From Favolaschia claudopus (taxonomy: Eukaryota; Basidiomycota; Agaricomycetes; Agaricales; Mycenaceae), in assembly GCA_037176885.1 (NCBI GenBank), contig JAWWNJ010000032.1:248001-312000 (forward strand): a stretch of DNA of 64,000 nucleotides, read 5' to 3'. Every line of letters begins with the position of its first letter. Positions within the stretch are counted from its first letter, which is position 1. The translations under genes and the position numbers were made by a program. The notes beneath the pieces were generated by a model. That model made no database searches and had not been told where the DNA came from. It was given only the letters and a program-made list of their open reading frames with translations. This document shows, one piece after another, positions 48,240 to 61,400 of the stretch.

Positions 48240-49479
48240 TTTTTTGAGGAGCTGTTAGAGCATAGGTAATATACGAGAGCCGGTGCGACCGTGTCAACAA
48301 TCCCGGCGGTAGTTGGACGATCACCCGAATCAGAATCACTATCCGTCTAAAATTTGCCCCATTTTCTTCCTTTTCTGGCTATTTCACTCGGCTTTTCGTC
48401 CGGATCGGGACGCTGGGATCTAATTACTTGCATCCAACCCCAGAGTCCGCCGACCGCAGACATTGGTCAAGACTCAACCACTCATTCCCTGTCCCCGTCG
48501 GCGGCGACAACGACGACGAGAGGGGCTGTTCCAGATGACCGGTGGCAATGGATCTTCTTGGAATGTACAGCAGTTCACATCCAACATATACAGCGCTCTC
48601 AATCTTGCGAGCAGTTTTTGGCTTGAATCTTCCGTACCTGAGCTCGGACTGACGGACGGACATATAGGCTCGTGTCAAACTGCCGTGGACGGACCTCTCC
48701 TCCGGTCGCTTCAGCGGGGTTATTCCTGTTTCAGCAAATTCATTTACAACCGGTTCTGACGTCGAAGTCATCCGGTCGTTATTTTCCGTTCACGCCTCGC
48801 TTCTTGACCATCGAAACCACTGCAAGAGGCAAGTTGAAGAGAAGTTATCCCGTTCTTGGTTGGAAACTGGTTGGCTACTCGACCTCTTGATCGAGGTCAT
48901 TTTATCCCACGTTTACGCCACCAACTTTCGCTTCTGACCTGTCTCCTCCTTTCTCTCCACCGCCTCACCCTTGTCAAAGCGCGTCTTCTCCAAGTTTTTA
49001 TGATCATCAACAACCTGTGCTATCTTATCAGCAGAAATTCGCCAGGTTTTCATCCGCATTTGGATTTGTATACTGATCGACGGAGGATGGATCAAAAGTC
49101 TGTGATTGGAGAATTTCAAAATCACGAAAGAATTTTAGATAACTCCTTCTTTCGTCGAGTCAGTGTTCTTTGCAAACATTCCACACTCGCTAGTCGCCAC
49201 GTTTCGCTTACGCTGGAAGTGATCTGCCTGCAGTCATCTGGTTCTCAACTTTGGCTCAATTGAATGCTTCATTTTTCGCGACGCGTTCTTTGCTGTTTTT
49301 TGCCTGACAGTGACAATTCTTCAGCTCTCGACATCTTCCCAGGGTGCGGGCCATCCACATTGGGACGACCACGGTATGTACGACATTGAATCTGGTTATT
49401 CAGAAGATCTCATCCAAACAAAAAAAAGTTACGCGCCATAAGAAGGCCAGTACAACAGAATGTTTAATTTCAGACACGA
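48240..49479. other. Intergenic region
   Basis: About 1.2 kb between the methyltransferase start and the IST1 stop. The only frame over 100 codons (48856-49263, +) begins without ATG and has no recognisable domain. Confidence 0.5.
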
Positions 49480-50833
49480 TTAGCGCTTTTTCAGCGCAGC
49501 AAAGCGTTTCGCTAAAGCAGTAAACTCGTCTTCTGGCTCATCCGGCGGAGATGACGCCCCTTTCTGCGTCGTGGACCCACCTTTCGGCTTGCTGTCCTCC
49601 GTGGGCTTCTTCTCTGTACCCTCGACCGGCGGAATGGCTGGGAGCTGCAAACCGCTAGCCGAGTCATCGGACTTTGATAATGTCGAAACCTGTTCTTTGC
49701 CTTCTGCATCCCCAGCCGCCGACGTCTGCAAGGTTAGACGTTTAATAAACAAGCGATCATACCCGCGACGGAGGAACAAATCGAACTTGGGACACGTACC
49801 TCTGCGGACTCTGTCGCATCGGCCGAGTAGGCAGGGAGAGAAGTCCACTCTACACCGTACGCCTTTGCTATTTCGTTCAAATAGGCGTCTACCAGCTCGG
49901 TCGACGGCGTGGCGTTTGTGAGCTTACGCATCACCTTCAAGAGTCAGGCGGTTAATGTCCAAGAGCTTGGGGGGACACGATAAACGCGGTCCTTACACGT
50001 TCGCTGACACACCCGTCCCGGTTCTCCATGACCGCTACCGAAAAATCACGGCCATATTTGTGCATCAGGATGTCGCGGAGAACATGCAGTTCTGTGGGCG
50101 CAAATGAAGATGGAGCACACGACAAGCCAGTTCCTTACCTTTCAGTTCCGTCCGCGGCGCGGCATGAACGATTCTGGCATGTGCGAAGATTAGCTGGTGA
50201 AAGGGAGGCACGCTTGCAGTCGATGCCCTTACGCGCAGACACCTTCTGCTATCCCTGGGTCCGGTTCACGCGTGCTGAAGTCCGGGAATTAGGTTACCGC
50301 TAAGGTTGAGCGGCAGGGCAAGGAAGCAGATTACGAACTTTTGGTCCAGTACTCCAAAGCGGGCGAGGAGGAGTTCCGAGTAGAGTTCCAACAACTCTAG
50401 CAGCTCGATGTGAATGTCCTCATTGATAACTACCAGCCGAGTAGATTTGACCCTAAATATTGAAGGCTTACAGTAGCTCGGGTAATGAACTTACTTGTCT
50501 CGACCTTGATTCTAGCTGTTTCGACCTTGCCGCGTTCCAAAAGAGACGCGATGTCTGGGAGTTTCCGAGATCAATCCTTTAGAAGCAGATACATCGGAAA
50601 CCTGAGCACACCACGCCTGCTGGTCTTTGCTTGAGCTTCCTTTTTGGTTTGCAAAGTCCTGAGACGCTGCACCGCGAGACTGCACGCGAGGTAATTAGGG
50701 AAATGTCGGCATAGCAGATGATGGTACCAGGTCTAACCGGAGTTGTACCTTGAATGCGACGAGATGAGAGCTGGATGATCGTGGCGGACGACCCTGAGCC
50801 CACCTTTGCCTTAGGTGCGTTCCATGGAGGCAT
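49480..50833 (-). CDS. IST1: IST1, ESCRT-III-associated protein
   Basis: Regulator of Vps4 and the ESCRT-III machinery in multivesicular-body sorting, on late endosomes. ATG 50833 begins MPPWNAPKAK. After one intron comes VQLR and after a second LAVQRLRTLQTKKEAQAK, the signature first helix of Ist1. Further exons read [45 protein letters not shown]-region exons (partly resolved), then RDILMHKYGRDFSVAVMENR, VMRKLTNATPSTELVDAYLN and EIAKAYGVEWTSLP. The long C-terminal tail is Ser/Pro/Lys-rich (LPAIPPVEGTEKKPTEDSKP) and ends in DEFTALAKRFAALKKR, stop at 49480-49482. This end resembles a MIT-interacting helix (LxxRFxxLKK), the kind that binds Vps4. Some middle exon ends are approximate. Family assignment is firm. 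Confidence 0.88.
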
Positions 50834-51325
50834 TGCGGTGAGGCGATATCGAGCTGCGAGATGGTGAAGACTGAAGAAGGAAGTACAGCAGTTCGGCTAT
50901 TCCGGCCCGGAGTGTCATGATGCTGACTCTGCCGAAGGATGTGCATATTTATGGCTTGTGCTCGTCGTATGCCAGATGATTCTGGGTCGACGCTACGGTG
51001 CACGTATTTCTGTTCAAATATTCTACATTTTCTCTGCTGGAACAAACCATTCCTTCGGGCCAAGAGAAACAGACCCTGGAGCATCAGATTCATGATGACT
51101 TGAAACAGCATTGATGCGACATTGCACTGGATCTGATAGTGCCGCAGCCATACAACGTCCAGGGCAGGGACGGAGAGTAGCGGGTGCGGAGGTTCGCAGG
51201 ACGGGAGGAATATAATAAATGAGGGATATGAAGAAGACAGGCATGATGGTTGCAACAGAAATATGCGAGGCTTTGATTGAATCCCAATTTGAACTTGTCT
51301 TCTCTACTCATCTAGCCACACCCGA

Positions 51326-53713
51326 ATGACCCTTGCTCACGTCCATCCGCGCCATTCTCTTCACCTCAATATCGATGCTTCGCCCTACACCATGCCTTCG
51401 GGGTCCAATACCCCCTCCTCCTCTGTCCGAGCAAGTATTGGCACTGACATCACCTCGCCAACGTTGAGCACCATGTCTGAGCTCATCATCTGCTCTGTTC
51501 TCTGCATGTACGACTTCCAATCGGACGACGTAGACCACCTCGAATTCCGCAAGAACGAGATTCTAGATGTTGTCAAGCAGGAGGATACCGGCTGGTGGGC
51601 TGCCATGCGGCGCGGAGGGGACTTCATCGGTTGGATTCCGCAGGCATTCGTCAACCCCTTGACGGAAGAAATGACCGAGAAACTGCTCAATGTCAGGGAG
51701 GAACTCCGAGTGTACGAGTACGATGCCGAACAGCTTTACAATGCTGCTCCGACTGTTCGAAATAACGAATGGTACGAAACTTCCCCAGACCCATCCCCAA
51801 TCCCGTCGCCGGCTCTGGGAAATGGCTATTCTGTGCGTTCTGTCATTGCCATTTGCTTCTCCGAATCCCGGCTCATGCATCCTGTTGCAGAGATATCCAC
51901 CCTCACCCGGCGGTCGGCGGCTGCCCCCACCTTCTCCTGTAACGCCCATGCCGCAGCCGCCATTACTCAGTGCTCCCGCATATAACAAACCCACACCTCC
52001 CACCCCCGAACCCGATGGCCAAGAATTTCCGGTGCATCGAGACCGTTCGGGGACTGTACCGACGGGCAGGGGAAATCGCCGACTGCCATTGCGGGTAGAT
52101 GACCCACATATGGCCTCGCGGCTGTCGAAACTCATCGAATCAGCCGATGGGCCCGCCAGTCCCGAGGAGGCTAAACGGTCTAAAATAACGAAACTGACGG
52201 GCAGTGAAGAGGCTTGGTTCGATACGCATATCGCCAAGGCCACGATTCCGCCCTACTTGCTCCCACTATACGCTGATCAACTCAAACTCGACGTCAATGG
52301 TCTGGTACAGTCCGGCACGCTCGTCGCGCTAGTGGAGAAATTATGTCTGGATCCGTTAACCAAAGATCCCATCAGTGCGTACCCTGTCTGACTCTCTGTT
52401 TCGGTTCTATTAATGTTTTGTGTAGAGCTGAAGCAAGAAAAGAACTACAGGGATATATTTCTCACGACATTCCGGACGTTTACTACTGCCAACCAATTAT
52501 TTGACCTGCTTGTTGCGCGCTATAATATGGAGCGTCCCGAGCATTTAACAGATGAACAGGCTGAGGAATGGCGGGATAAAATGCAACTTCCGACGCAGCG
52601 ACGTACTCTCACTTTGTTCACGATGTGGCTGCAGGATCATCGGCTATTGGAAGAAGAGCCCCATATTGCCCAGCGCCTGACGGATTTCTTGCAGAGCATC
52701 ATGCAGCCCCAGTCGTTAGCACTTACTGCGAAGCTCATCATCAGGAGTATTGAGGATCTCGTGAGTCGTTTTTTTACAGATCAGGAGGGAGTATATTCTG
52801 ATCGCAATACTCAGACCTTCGCAAATCCCTCAGAAGCGTCGCCAACGATACCTCCGCGAAAACGACGCAAGTCGAAAAATCACAAGAACGATCTGCTGCG
52901 GCTCGACCCAGCTGATATCGCAGAGCAATTGGCGCTACTCGAGTTCAAGCTCTATGCCAAACTCACGCCGCACGAGTGCATCTCCTACGCCAAGACACAG
53001 ACAGGCAAGAAGGTGGAGAACCTGACGACGTTTTGCGCTACGCACGACAAGCTCGCCGCTTGGGTCAAGACAAGCATCCTCACAAACGAGGCGCTGGGAA
53101 AGCGCGCTGACACCGTGGATTTCTGGATCAAGGTTGCCGAGGTGCGTACATTTTTCCCGATCATCTCCATGCACAACTCATCTCTCTGACGGACGTTTCT
53201 GCTAAACAGAAATGCCGCAATCTGAACAACTTTGCGTCGATGAGCGCGGTGATCAACGCGCTGTCGAGTACGGTTATAAGCCGGCTGCATCTTACTTGGG
53301 CGCACGTCAACCGGAGATCCAGTCTAGAAGGGCTTGTTAAATTTAACGACCCCAGTGGAGGATTCTCCGGTTATCGCGCGCTGTTGAGCAACGCTGAGGG
53401 CTCGTGCGTGCCGTTTATCGGGATGTACCTGACGGATATCGTGCATATATCCGACCAGTTTAGTGACCATGATGGGGTCATTTCGTTTTTGAAGCGGCAG
53501 AGGTGGTATGAGGTTGTGCAGGTGATGCTGAGGTCGCAGAAGCAGCCGTATAATGTCGCTGAGAGCGAGACGGCGCTGAGCTTCATTACTATGCATTTGA
53601 GGATGGATAGTATGAAAGATCAGACGTGGTTTTGGGAGAAGAGCCAGGAGGTGCAGCAGTCTGAGCTTGCGCATGCGGATATTCGTAAGGGACTTGAGGC
53701 AGCTGGGTTTTAG
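51326..53713 (+). CDS. SH3-domain Ras guanine-nucleotide exchange factor (Cdc25-like)
   Basis: Activates Ras by GDP release, at the plasma membrane. ATG 51326 precedes a Ser-rich leader, then an SH3 domain at about residues 57-112 (CSVLCMYDFQSDDVDHLEFR, DTGWWAAMRRGGDFIGWIPQ, AFVNPL). A Pro-rich linker (about 51890-52060) follows, then RasGEF_N (LVQSGTLVALVEKLCLD, NYRDIFLTTFRTFTTANQLF) and the catalytic RasGEF domain (LLRLDPADIAEQLALLEFKL, TFCATHDKLAAWVKTSILTN, CRNLNNFASMSAVINALSST, VPFIGMYLTDIVHISDQFSD). The ASMSAVINAL helix is the Ras-opening hairpin region. About four introns, one of them removing a stop-bearing stretch around 52760-52815. Stop TAG at 53711-53713. The SH3 plus RasGEF pair is like yeast Cdc25/Bud5-type GEFs; smaller than S. 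cerevisiae Cdc25. Intact. Confidence 0.9.
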
Positions 53714-54064
53714 TTTGTGAGTGGGATTTCTTATTTCCTTGAGTACTCGATGCTGACCTCCGCCTTGCGGTCAAAAGGAATATCTATTGGACTAGTCCGG
53801 AAACTATGTCCTGTAAACGCTGTATTTCTTCCTCACAAGCCCTTCGGCTGTATCTACCAAGCATCAAGTGTAACTGTACCTCTGGCGGACCTCTTTGCGA
53901 GGAGAGACTCGCAAAGATTCAAGGATATTTATTCTTATCCTCATGTCCAATAAACAAGTGTATATGTATCCCAGCGTCCGCAACAAGATGTAAAAATGCA
54001 TGAAATGAATGGAGTAGGATACAGGGTAGGATAGATGTGAGGAGGAGGGATGTAGAATGAACGC

Positions 54065-55056
54065 CTAACAGTTGCAAGCATCTTGTCCTGGCTGCGCTGT
54101 TGCCTGCTTGTTGAGATCAACACCGCCTGCCCGAGCTCCAGGGCGGCCAGCACCGGCACGCGACGCAGTGGGTGGTGCTGTCAGAGGGAGTTTCTTGGCT
54201 GTAGGGTGATGTGAGTGAACAAAAGCGGGAACTCCGACAGAGGGAAACACACCGATAGCTGTGAAGATTTCCGTTACACCCTCTCCGGTCTTGGCGCTCG
54301 TCTCTGCCCACATGAGACCCTCCTCCTCTGCGTATTTCTTGGCCTCCTCCTCGGTGACCTGACGGCGGGCTGCGAGATCGGATTTGTTCCCGCATAAAGC
54401 AATGACGATGGATGGGTCTGCTTGGCGTTGCAGCTCGCGAATCCAGGTGCGCGCCTTCTCGAGTGTCGCTGATGACGTTATGTCGTATAGGACGACCGCG
54501 CAGTTGGCGTTGCGGTAGTACATGGGTGCCTAAGATGAATTTAGTCTGGGGATATGCGTATCGCATGGAGCGTCATACGAGAGACTGCAATGACATGACA
54601 TGTTAGGCGTTTGGACAGGGAATTAATGTGCGTGTGCGTACTTTATATCGTTCTTGTCCGGCCGTGTCCCTGAAGGCGGATAAATGAGCCGAGAGGTTAG
54701 TTATTCAAGGTGTTATTTGCATACCATATCTCGAATTTGACGTTGGTCTGGTCATCGAGGGTGACCGTCTGTGTCAGGAACGCAGCTAATTTACGGACTG
54801 AGTGCACGAGGACGAAGAGTCGGCTATGCGCAAACCTCCGATAGTGCTCTCCCGATAGTCGTCAAACTGGTCCTTTACGAACCTGAGGACAAGACTGGAT
54901 GCGCAAGTTAGATGGATTAGTCGGTTTCTGGCTGTTTAACGCCATACCTTGATTTGCCGACAGCAGACTCGCCTGTTTGTGGGTTAGATTTGAAAGGGTA
55001 TAGAAGAAATAAAGGATACCCAAAAGGACGAGCTTGAACTGGAATTGCTTGGACAT
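54065..55056 (-). CDS. YPT5: Rab5-type small GTPase (Ypt5/Vps21)
   Basis: Early-endosome Rab that recruits fusion effectors. ATG 55056 opens MSKQFQFKLVLLG, then GESAVGKS (P-loop, across an intron), SLVLRFVKDQFDDYREST, IGAAFLTQTV (switch I, Rab5-type), FEIWDTAGQERYK (switch II), SL, APMYYRNANCAVVLYDITSS, CGNKSDLAARRQV (NKxD) and ETSAKTG (ETSAK). The tail ends DACNC, with two cysteines for geranylgeranylation, stop at 54065-54067. The Rab5 family hallmark YxSLAPMYYR needs a 6-nt exon, TCTCTC at 54579-54584, flanked by perfect AG and GT. About seven introns. An in-frame ATG at 55149 would add 31 residues, but the shorter start fits better. Convergent with the RasGEF, divergent from the RRM gene. 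Confidence 0.93.
54579..54584 (-). other. 6-nt microexon of the Rab5 gene
   Basis: On the minus strand the sequence reads ttgcag-TCTCTC-gtatgacg. The six bases encode Ser-Leu and sit between exons ending GAA CGA TAT AAA and starting GCA CCC ATG. Without it the protein would lose the two invariant residues of the Rab5 SLAPMYYR motif. Confidence 0.8.
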
Positions 55057-55312
55057 GAGCGTTGAGACCAGCGAGAGTTGGGGCCGTGATGGCACATGCC
55101 CGCAGTCGCACGCCTTGTCATCAATCGTCCCTTTCTTCCCAACCACCACGTAGCAGCATTTGCCCTCCGTCTACCCAGTCAACCGCACTTGTCTCTCTTG
55201 AGTCTTTGAGTTGAAGTCAATCCTTATCCTTTCCTACCGCCACACAGCCCGTCTCGGCCCTTATCGCACCTTATCCGAGTCAGTCGTTGCTGAGCACTTG
55301 AAGTTCGACGAA
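55057..55312. promoter_or_regulatory. Bidirectional promoter region, Rab5 / RRM gene
   Basis: A 256-bp gap between divergent start codons must carry both promoters. C/T-rich on the plus strand. No TATA box seen. Confidence 0.4.
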
Positions 55313-58049
55313 ATGAATCGTCATCATCCGTATGGCGGCGGCGGCGGTAGTTTCGAAATGCGCCGTGGAGGCCCTCCAGGTGGACCCGGCCCTGACAGAC
55401 CTCAACGTTTTACTGCCTACAACAATCGAGGCAGGGGATTCAGTCGTGGAAGAGGTGGTGGCGGCTATGGAGGCAATGCCCCCTACGACGGCAATATGAG
55501 CAACGGCGCCTATGATCAAGGTCCTTCCGGCGACCCTCCCATGGCTGCGTACAATAATTATGAAGCCCCTTCGCAAGACTCTTACTATCAAAACAATTAT
55601 GGTGCTGGTGCCGGTGCCGGTCCTCAGTACCCCGGCAGTCCTTCCCAGTCAGGTTATGATCAAGGTTATGGCAATGATAATAATGAAGGTGCGCTTGAAA
55701 CTTGAGCTAAATTACGACGAGTGTGGCGAATTCAGGCGAGAACTTGAATTGCAAGTAAGGCACGCGGAATGGATTCTTGGCCCCCGCCCTTTCGTGAACT
55801 CTCGTAGCGGAACTGAGCCCTGACCCGTTCTGGTGAATTCTTCGAGCAAAGGCGATGCATAGTGAAAGTGTTGCCCCCGTGAATGGTTCGAGTCAATTGA
55901 CACTGATGCCTGCGTCATTCTGGCTCGCTCCACCGCGTGTCTGCCTGCTGCGCCCACCTACACTTGCTGGTTTTCTGTCAATTCTCAGAAAATTTCTCAT
56001 TTGTGATTGTCAATCCGTGTTTCACGGAGCAGGCTCAAACTATGATGATCGTCGTCGACCCGCCGTTCGCAAGGGAGATGATAAGGTCCACGACTCTATC
56101 ATCGAAGAACGGATTCAGCGGGAGCGCCCATGTCGCACTCTATTCATTCGCAATATTAAGGCGAGTCACGATTGAGTCCAAAGGCGCTCGGATAGTGTGA
56201 AATCTAATATTCTGAACAGTATGAAACGGACAGTCAAGATGTCCGAAGTATATTTGAGGAACACGGCGAGATTAAGACCTTTTTCGACCTTATCTCGACG
56301 CGTGGCATGGTTTTTGTGACCTATGTAAGTTGCTGTGAGATGCAGACATAAAATGGAGTATTCATGAACTTTCTAGTATGACCTACGCGCAGCAGAACGT
56401 GCACGAGACCGTTTGCAAGGTTCAGAAATCAGTGGTCGGCCTGTGGGTGCAGATGTCATTTTCCCACTGCGTAAACTCATCCTCCGACCCAGATCGATGT
56501 GCATTATTCTCTTCCTCGCGACGACCATGCCAAAGGCGGTGACCGCGATAAGAACCAGGTCAGACTCCATAGAGCTCAAGGCTCGAAACGTACACACTAA
56601 TATTGAGACGCAGCAACTGCAGGGTTGTCTGCAAGTCACACTCAGGAATTCACAATCTGGCCAACACATCAACGACAACGAAGTACGGCACAAGTTCCAA
56701 CAGTTTGGAGACGTCAAGTCCGTAAAACCTGTAGGCGATCGCCCCGAGTACGTCTCGAATAGGCACATCATGCACAAGTTTTCTTACATTTCGCCATTTA
56801 GCTCGCGTTATGTCGAATTTTATGACACAAGGGTGTGTTCGCAATCCACTCGGTTGAATTCGCATTAATTTTCCGAATTCAGGCTTGCGATGAAGCTTAC
56901 GATCGACTACGACATCAAGGCCTGCAGGACGGCGTCATGGATATTATCTTCGCGTGGGATGTGAATGAAGGAAATGGACCGAGTGGCCAAAAGTAAGCGT
57001 CGATTCATCTCTCATACTACAGCTACCTAAATTTCGGCTACAGTCAGAACCACCATGGAGATGACAGATTCCACAACACGCGGGGGGCACGAGGAGGCAA
57101 TCGCGGGAACCGCGGGCGCGGTGGAGGGAGAGGAGGACGTGGGTGGAGCGATGATCATCATGGCGGGCGGGATCGCCGGCGCTTTGACGACGACTACAGC
57201 AATCAGAGCTACCGCAACAATGGCCCAAGTCCTGGAGGACGACCGTACAATAATAATAATCAAGGATACGATGGACGTGGTGGTCCGGCGCCGTATAACG
57301 GGGGTTATGACGGCTCCATGAATCCGCCTGGTCCTCCGCCCAGCAACTATGGCCCTCCTCCACCTGCACCACCTCCTCAAGTGGCACCCGTAGCTATTTT
57401 CTTTCGCTCGCGTCTTCCCCATGCTGATAGTATTTTGTAGCAGCCAACAAATGAAGAACGGCTCGAGCAGGCTCGGAAGGTCCAAGCGGTTCGTACTTCT
57501 TTCCTTCCTATTGGTCGTTCGCTCATATCCACGTCACAGCTTCTCGCAGCACTCAAACCTCCGGAAAACGGCGGGCCCCCGACATCGGCACCTGCGCCGC
57601 CACCGATGCAGATGCAACCGCCATACCCAGGGTTTGGCCCTCCGCCACCAGGAGCAATGCCTCCCCCGCCTTCATTTGCAACGTCTTTAGGCAATCCTTA
57701 TGGTATGCCGCCTCCGCCAGCCGCACCATCACAAGCGCAGCCTGGTGGCCCGCCGCCGCAGAACCCTGCTGCGATGGGGGCATTACCACCGCACATCCTT
57801 GCATTGTTACAGCAGGCTCAGCAGCAACAGCAGAGTGCCGCTCCGAGTCCGTACAATATGCCCGGGATGCCTCCTGGAGGGATGCCCCCGCCACTCATGA
57901 TGAACACTCCCCCGCCGGGAGGCAACCCGCAACAGTACCAGCAGTTGTTATATCATCTGGTCAGTATTGGTTTCATTGCGACTGTGCGAATTCCAGCTAA
58001 TTCTGTGCACTTGCAGCGCGCACAAGCAGGAGCGTCGCCGCAAAAGTAA
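55313..58049 (+). CDS. Mei2-like tandem-RRM RNA-binding protein
   Basis: ATG 55313 starts a Gly/Arg/Tyr-rich region (MNRHHPYGGGGGSFEMRRGG, RGRGFSRGRGGGGYGGN). RRM1 follows (CRTLFIRNIKYETDSQDVRS, IFEEHGEIKTFF, RGMVFVTYYDLRAAERARDR, then SGRPIDVHYSLPRDD across an intron). RRM2 is less typical ([55 protein letters not shown]). Then come RGG-rich exons near 57060-57200 and a Pro/Gln-rich C-terminus (about 57600-58000), stop at 58047-58049. RRM1's conserved IDVHYSLP and RRM2's KFVEFYD-like core are characteristic of the Mei2/AML group, but the third, Mei2-specific C-terminal RRM is not present. Probably an mRNA-binding regulator that can condense through its Gly-rich tails. Some exon borders near 55690-56030 are uncertain. 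Confidence 0.78.
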
Positions 58050-58497
58050 TAACAGACTGCTCGCAATGGTGGTCAGTCAATTCAAAAGGGTCGTTGAATG
58101 GCCTATCAGTTCATAGTTTATCCGATACACGTTTCTCTTGTGAATGCTTGCTTTTTTCCTCTTGCCGTTGATGTTTAGCTACAGTTGATACCACTGCGAC
58201 TCTCGCTGTACTAGTAGTATATGCACATCTGGACTAGCAAGTCGAGAAGCGTCTGCAGACGCGAACTCACCAGCGGTTGCTTCGCGCCGCGGGAGGGGGT
58301 CTGCAGAAGAATCAGGGTGGAAAAAAATTGTGGGACTCATTGTAATTACACGAATAGCTAGATCAGACTCCGGGTAGACTGTAGAAGTAGACAAAACAAA
58401 AACATCCGCAAAATAATTCAAGATAAAGAAATGGCGTGGATTTGCTAGTTCAGTTGGCATCACTGATGCGATAGTCTTACATAATCTCTAACCGACC

Positions 58498-61400
58498 ATG
58501 GACACCGCACAACACCGCGAACTCATTCAGCAGATTGCCTCCCCAGATGCCAGTAACAGGGAACAGATACTGAAGCGCTTAGGACTCGACGGTATTCCAT
58601 CGCGCGAGCGTGTCCATCAGGAGATAGAAGAAAAGTTACTACTTCCTCGAGAAACACTACCTTCGCATTGGCTTCCTTCGTATCAAGTGTGCGACAACCT
58701 ATACGCGTTGAGATCTATTCTTTATTCTTTATCATTTGTAGCCATTGGAAATCGGAGCTGTCAATACCTTCACTACTTACATTTACCCCATCGCCTCCAC
58801 CGACGACTGTGTCTTTTGTGCGAACTGGGTTGAATGGACGCGTTACTGGACATGTCGAAGTAAACACGCGTATCTTCCTGCAATCTGCTCTCTGAGTTGG
58901 CTTCCAGGTTCCCAATGCTCGAGCATCAACCGGTCTCACATCGACATCTATGGATCGGGCGCCAGGACCATCTAAGAACTTTGTGAGGGGCCGATCTGGC
59001 TATGTCCCTTTCTGGCCCGGTGGTCTTGAAGACGCTGTGATATCTGGAGACTCTGGCTCGCAATCAAAAGCGGGGTTGAAGACAATACCTCCTGGATTCA
59101 CTCGCGGATTGCGCTTGGCTGAAGATGCCGATGAAAGTGTCCTTGCGTTGGACAGGGTTCCAGACCCAAGTCCGGGCGGCGAAGATGAGCTTGTAACTTC
59201 TTTGTCGCTCCACTGAAGCGTGTCTGAACTGTGCGCAGACTGCTGATGCAGACGCTTTTTTCGATGAAGTACAAGAGACTGCATCTAAAAACACGGGCAA
59301 CGAACTCGACGATTTACTTCCCACTACAGTATGTGAATTCGGCGATGATTCATGCTTTTGTTCACGCCGCTTCCCAGTGCTCCCATCTTAAGCCTGTGAA
59401 ACCACCTGGGCGTCGAACACAAAGAATGGCTCAGAAGCGAGATTGGGCACATGTAATAGACGTGAATACACCGCTGTCCAACTTTCACGAGCTCGTTCCC
59501 GAAATGGCTCATAAGGTTTGCCGTCTTGAATCTCGCCGAACGTTTTTAAACATACGTGTAGTATCCGTTCGAACTCGACACGTTCCAAAAGCAAGCGGTC
59601 TATCATCTGGAGATGGGTGACTCCGTTTTCGTTGCTGCTCACACTTCTGCGGGTAAGACAGTCGTAGCGGAATATGCCATCGCTTTGGCCGAAAAGCATA
59701 TGACTCGGTGAGTCCTTTCTATTTTCGAGTTGATGGGCTGACAGTTGAATAGTGCAATATATACGTCTCCAATCAAGGCTCTCTCGAATCAGAAATTCCG
59801 CGATTTCAAGTCAACGTTTTCACCCTCATCTGTGGGAATCTTGACGGGCGATGTTCAGATTAATCCTGAAGCGAGCTGTCTCATTATGACGACAGAGATC
59901 TTGAGGAGCATGTTATACAAAGGCGCCGACCTCATTCGCGACGTCGAATTTGTAATTTTCGATGAAGTTCACTACGTGAATGATGCCGAGGTACAGTGGC
60001 CGGTTGTGCTTATGGGAGTGGAAATTCACATTCTGAACAGCGCGGAGTAGTTTGGGAGGAAGTTATAATAATGCTTCCAGACCATGTAAACATCATTCTT
60101 CTTTCCGCGACAGTGCCAAATACAAAAGAATTTGCGGATTGGGTTGGGCAAGTTTTCGAACTGCACAGTTGCTTCTTGTGTTGCTAACTGAACTTTCAAG
60201 GCGGACGAAGAAGAAAGACATCTATGTCATCTCCACCGCTCAACGACCAGTACCTCTCGAACACTATTTGTATGCGGGTCGCGAGCTGTACAAGATAGTG
60301 GATGCCCGCCGCAACTTCCTCGCATTGGGGTGAAGCTTGTTTCTTTGACCATTCCTCTGAGTGACATATTCCCACTTCAGTTACAAAGACGCGGGAGAAG
60401 CTCTCAGGCGCAAGCAAGACAAAGAACGAGAAGCAGCCGGCCTTCCTCCTGTGCAGCGCGTGGGTGCTCGAGGATCTGCGCCTGGTCAAAGAGGACAGCA
60501 ACGTGGGGGACGAGGTGCCCCTGCGCCAGCCAGAGGCGCAGCTCGAGGCGGTGGAGGTGGTGGAGGGGCTCCAAGAAACGTTCACCACGCAGTGGACAAA
60601 AACCTTTATGTCCATCTCCTTGGTCACTTGCGGAAAAAGGCGCTGTTGCCTGTCGTTGTGTTTACCTTCTCAAAGAAACGTTGCGAGGAGAATGCGGCAA
60701 CTCTGACCAATGCCGATCTTTGTACCTCTGTCGAGAAAAGCGAAGTCCATGTAGCCATCGAGAAAGCACTGGCGAGGTTGAAAGGTCAGTGCTGATACCG
60801 CAATATCAATTCAATCTTTTTGAAACACACTCAGGTTCGGATAAGAAATTGCCTCAAATCGGACGGATGCGCGACTTGCTTTCCCGTGGAATTGGCGTCC
60901 ATCATGGAGGGCTGTTACCTATCGTAAAGGAGGTTCGTGGACTTCGTTGCATCCTCGATACACGCTCATTTTCTCAGCTCGTGGAGATCCTCTTTGCTCG
61001 AGGGTTAGTGAAGATATTGTTCGCTACTGAGACTTTTGCCATGGTCAGTGATCAACCGTACTCTGGCACAATTGCCCATTCCTAACGGCGTCCAGGGAGT
61101 CAACATGCCTGCGAAATGTGTAGTCTTTTCCGGAATTCGCAAGCACGATGGACGTTCCTTCCGTGACATACTACCGGGCGAGTATACACAGATGGCGGGA
61201 CGTGCGGGGCGGCGTGGCTTAGATCCGACTGGGACAGTAGTAATCGTCGCAAATGACTCTCTTCCGGAGGTAATGTCTTCTCGTTGCCCAACTATATTAT
61301 GGCTGATCCTCACACTTGTAGCAAACGACGTTGCAAACGATGATGCTGGGAACTCCCGGAAAGCTTTCTTCTCAGTTCAGGCTGACCTACAATATGATTC

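Noticed and set aside
48856..49263. 135-codon frame between methyltransferase and IST1
   Set aside because: Does not start with ATG and shows no domain; likely chance.
60460..60590. Gly/Arg-rich insert in SKI2 as a novel feature
   Set aside because: Yeast and animal Ski2 also carry a Gly/Arg-rich insert at this position.
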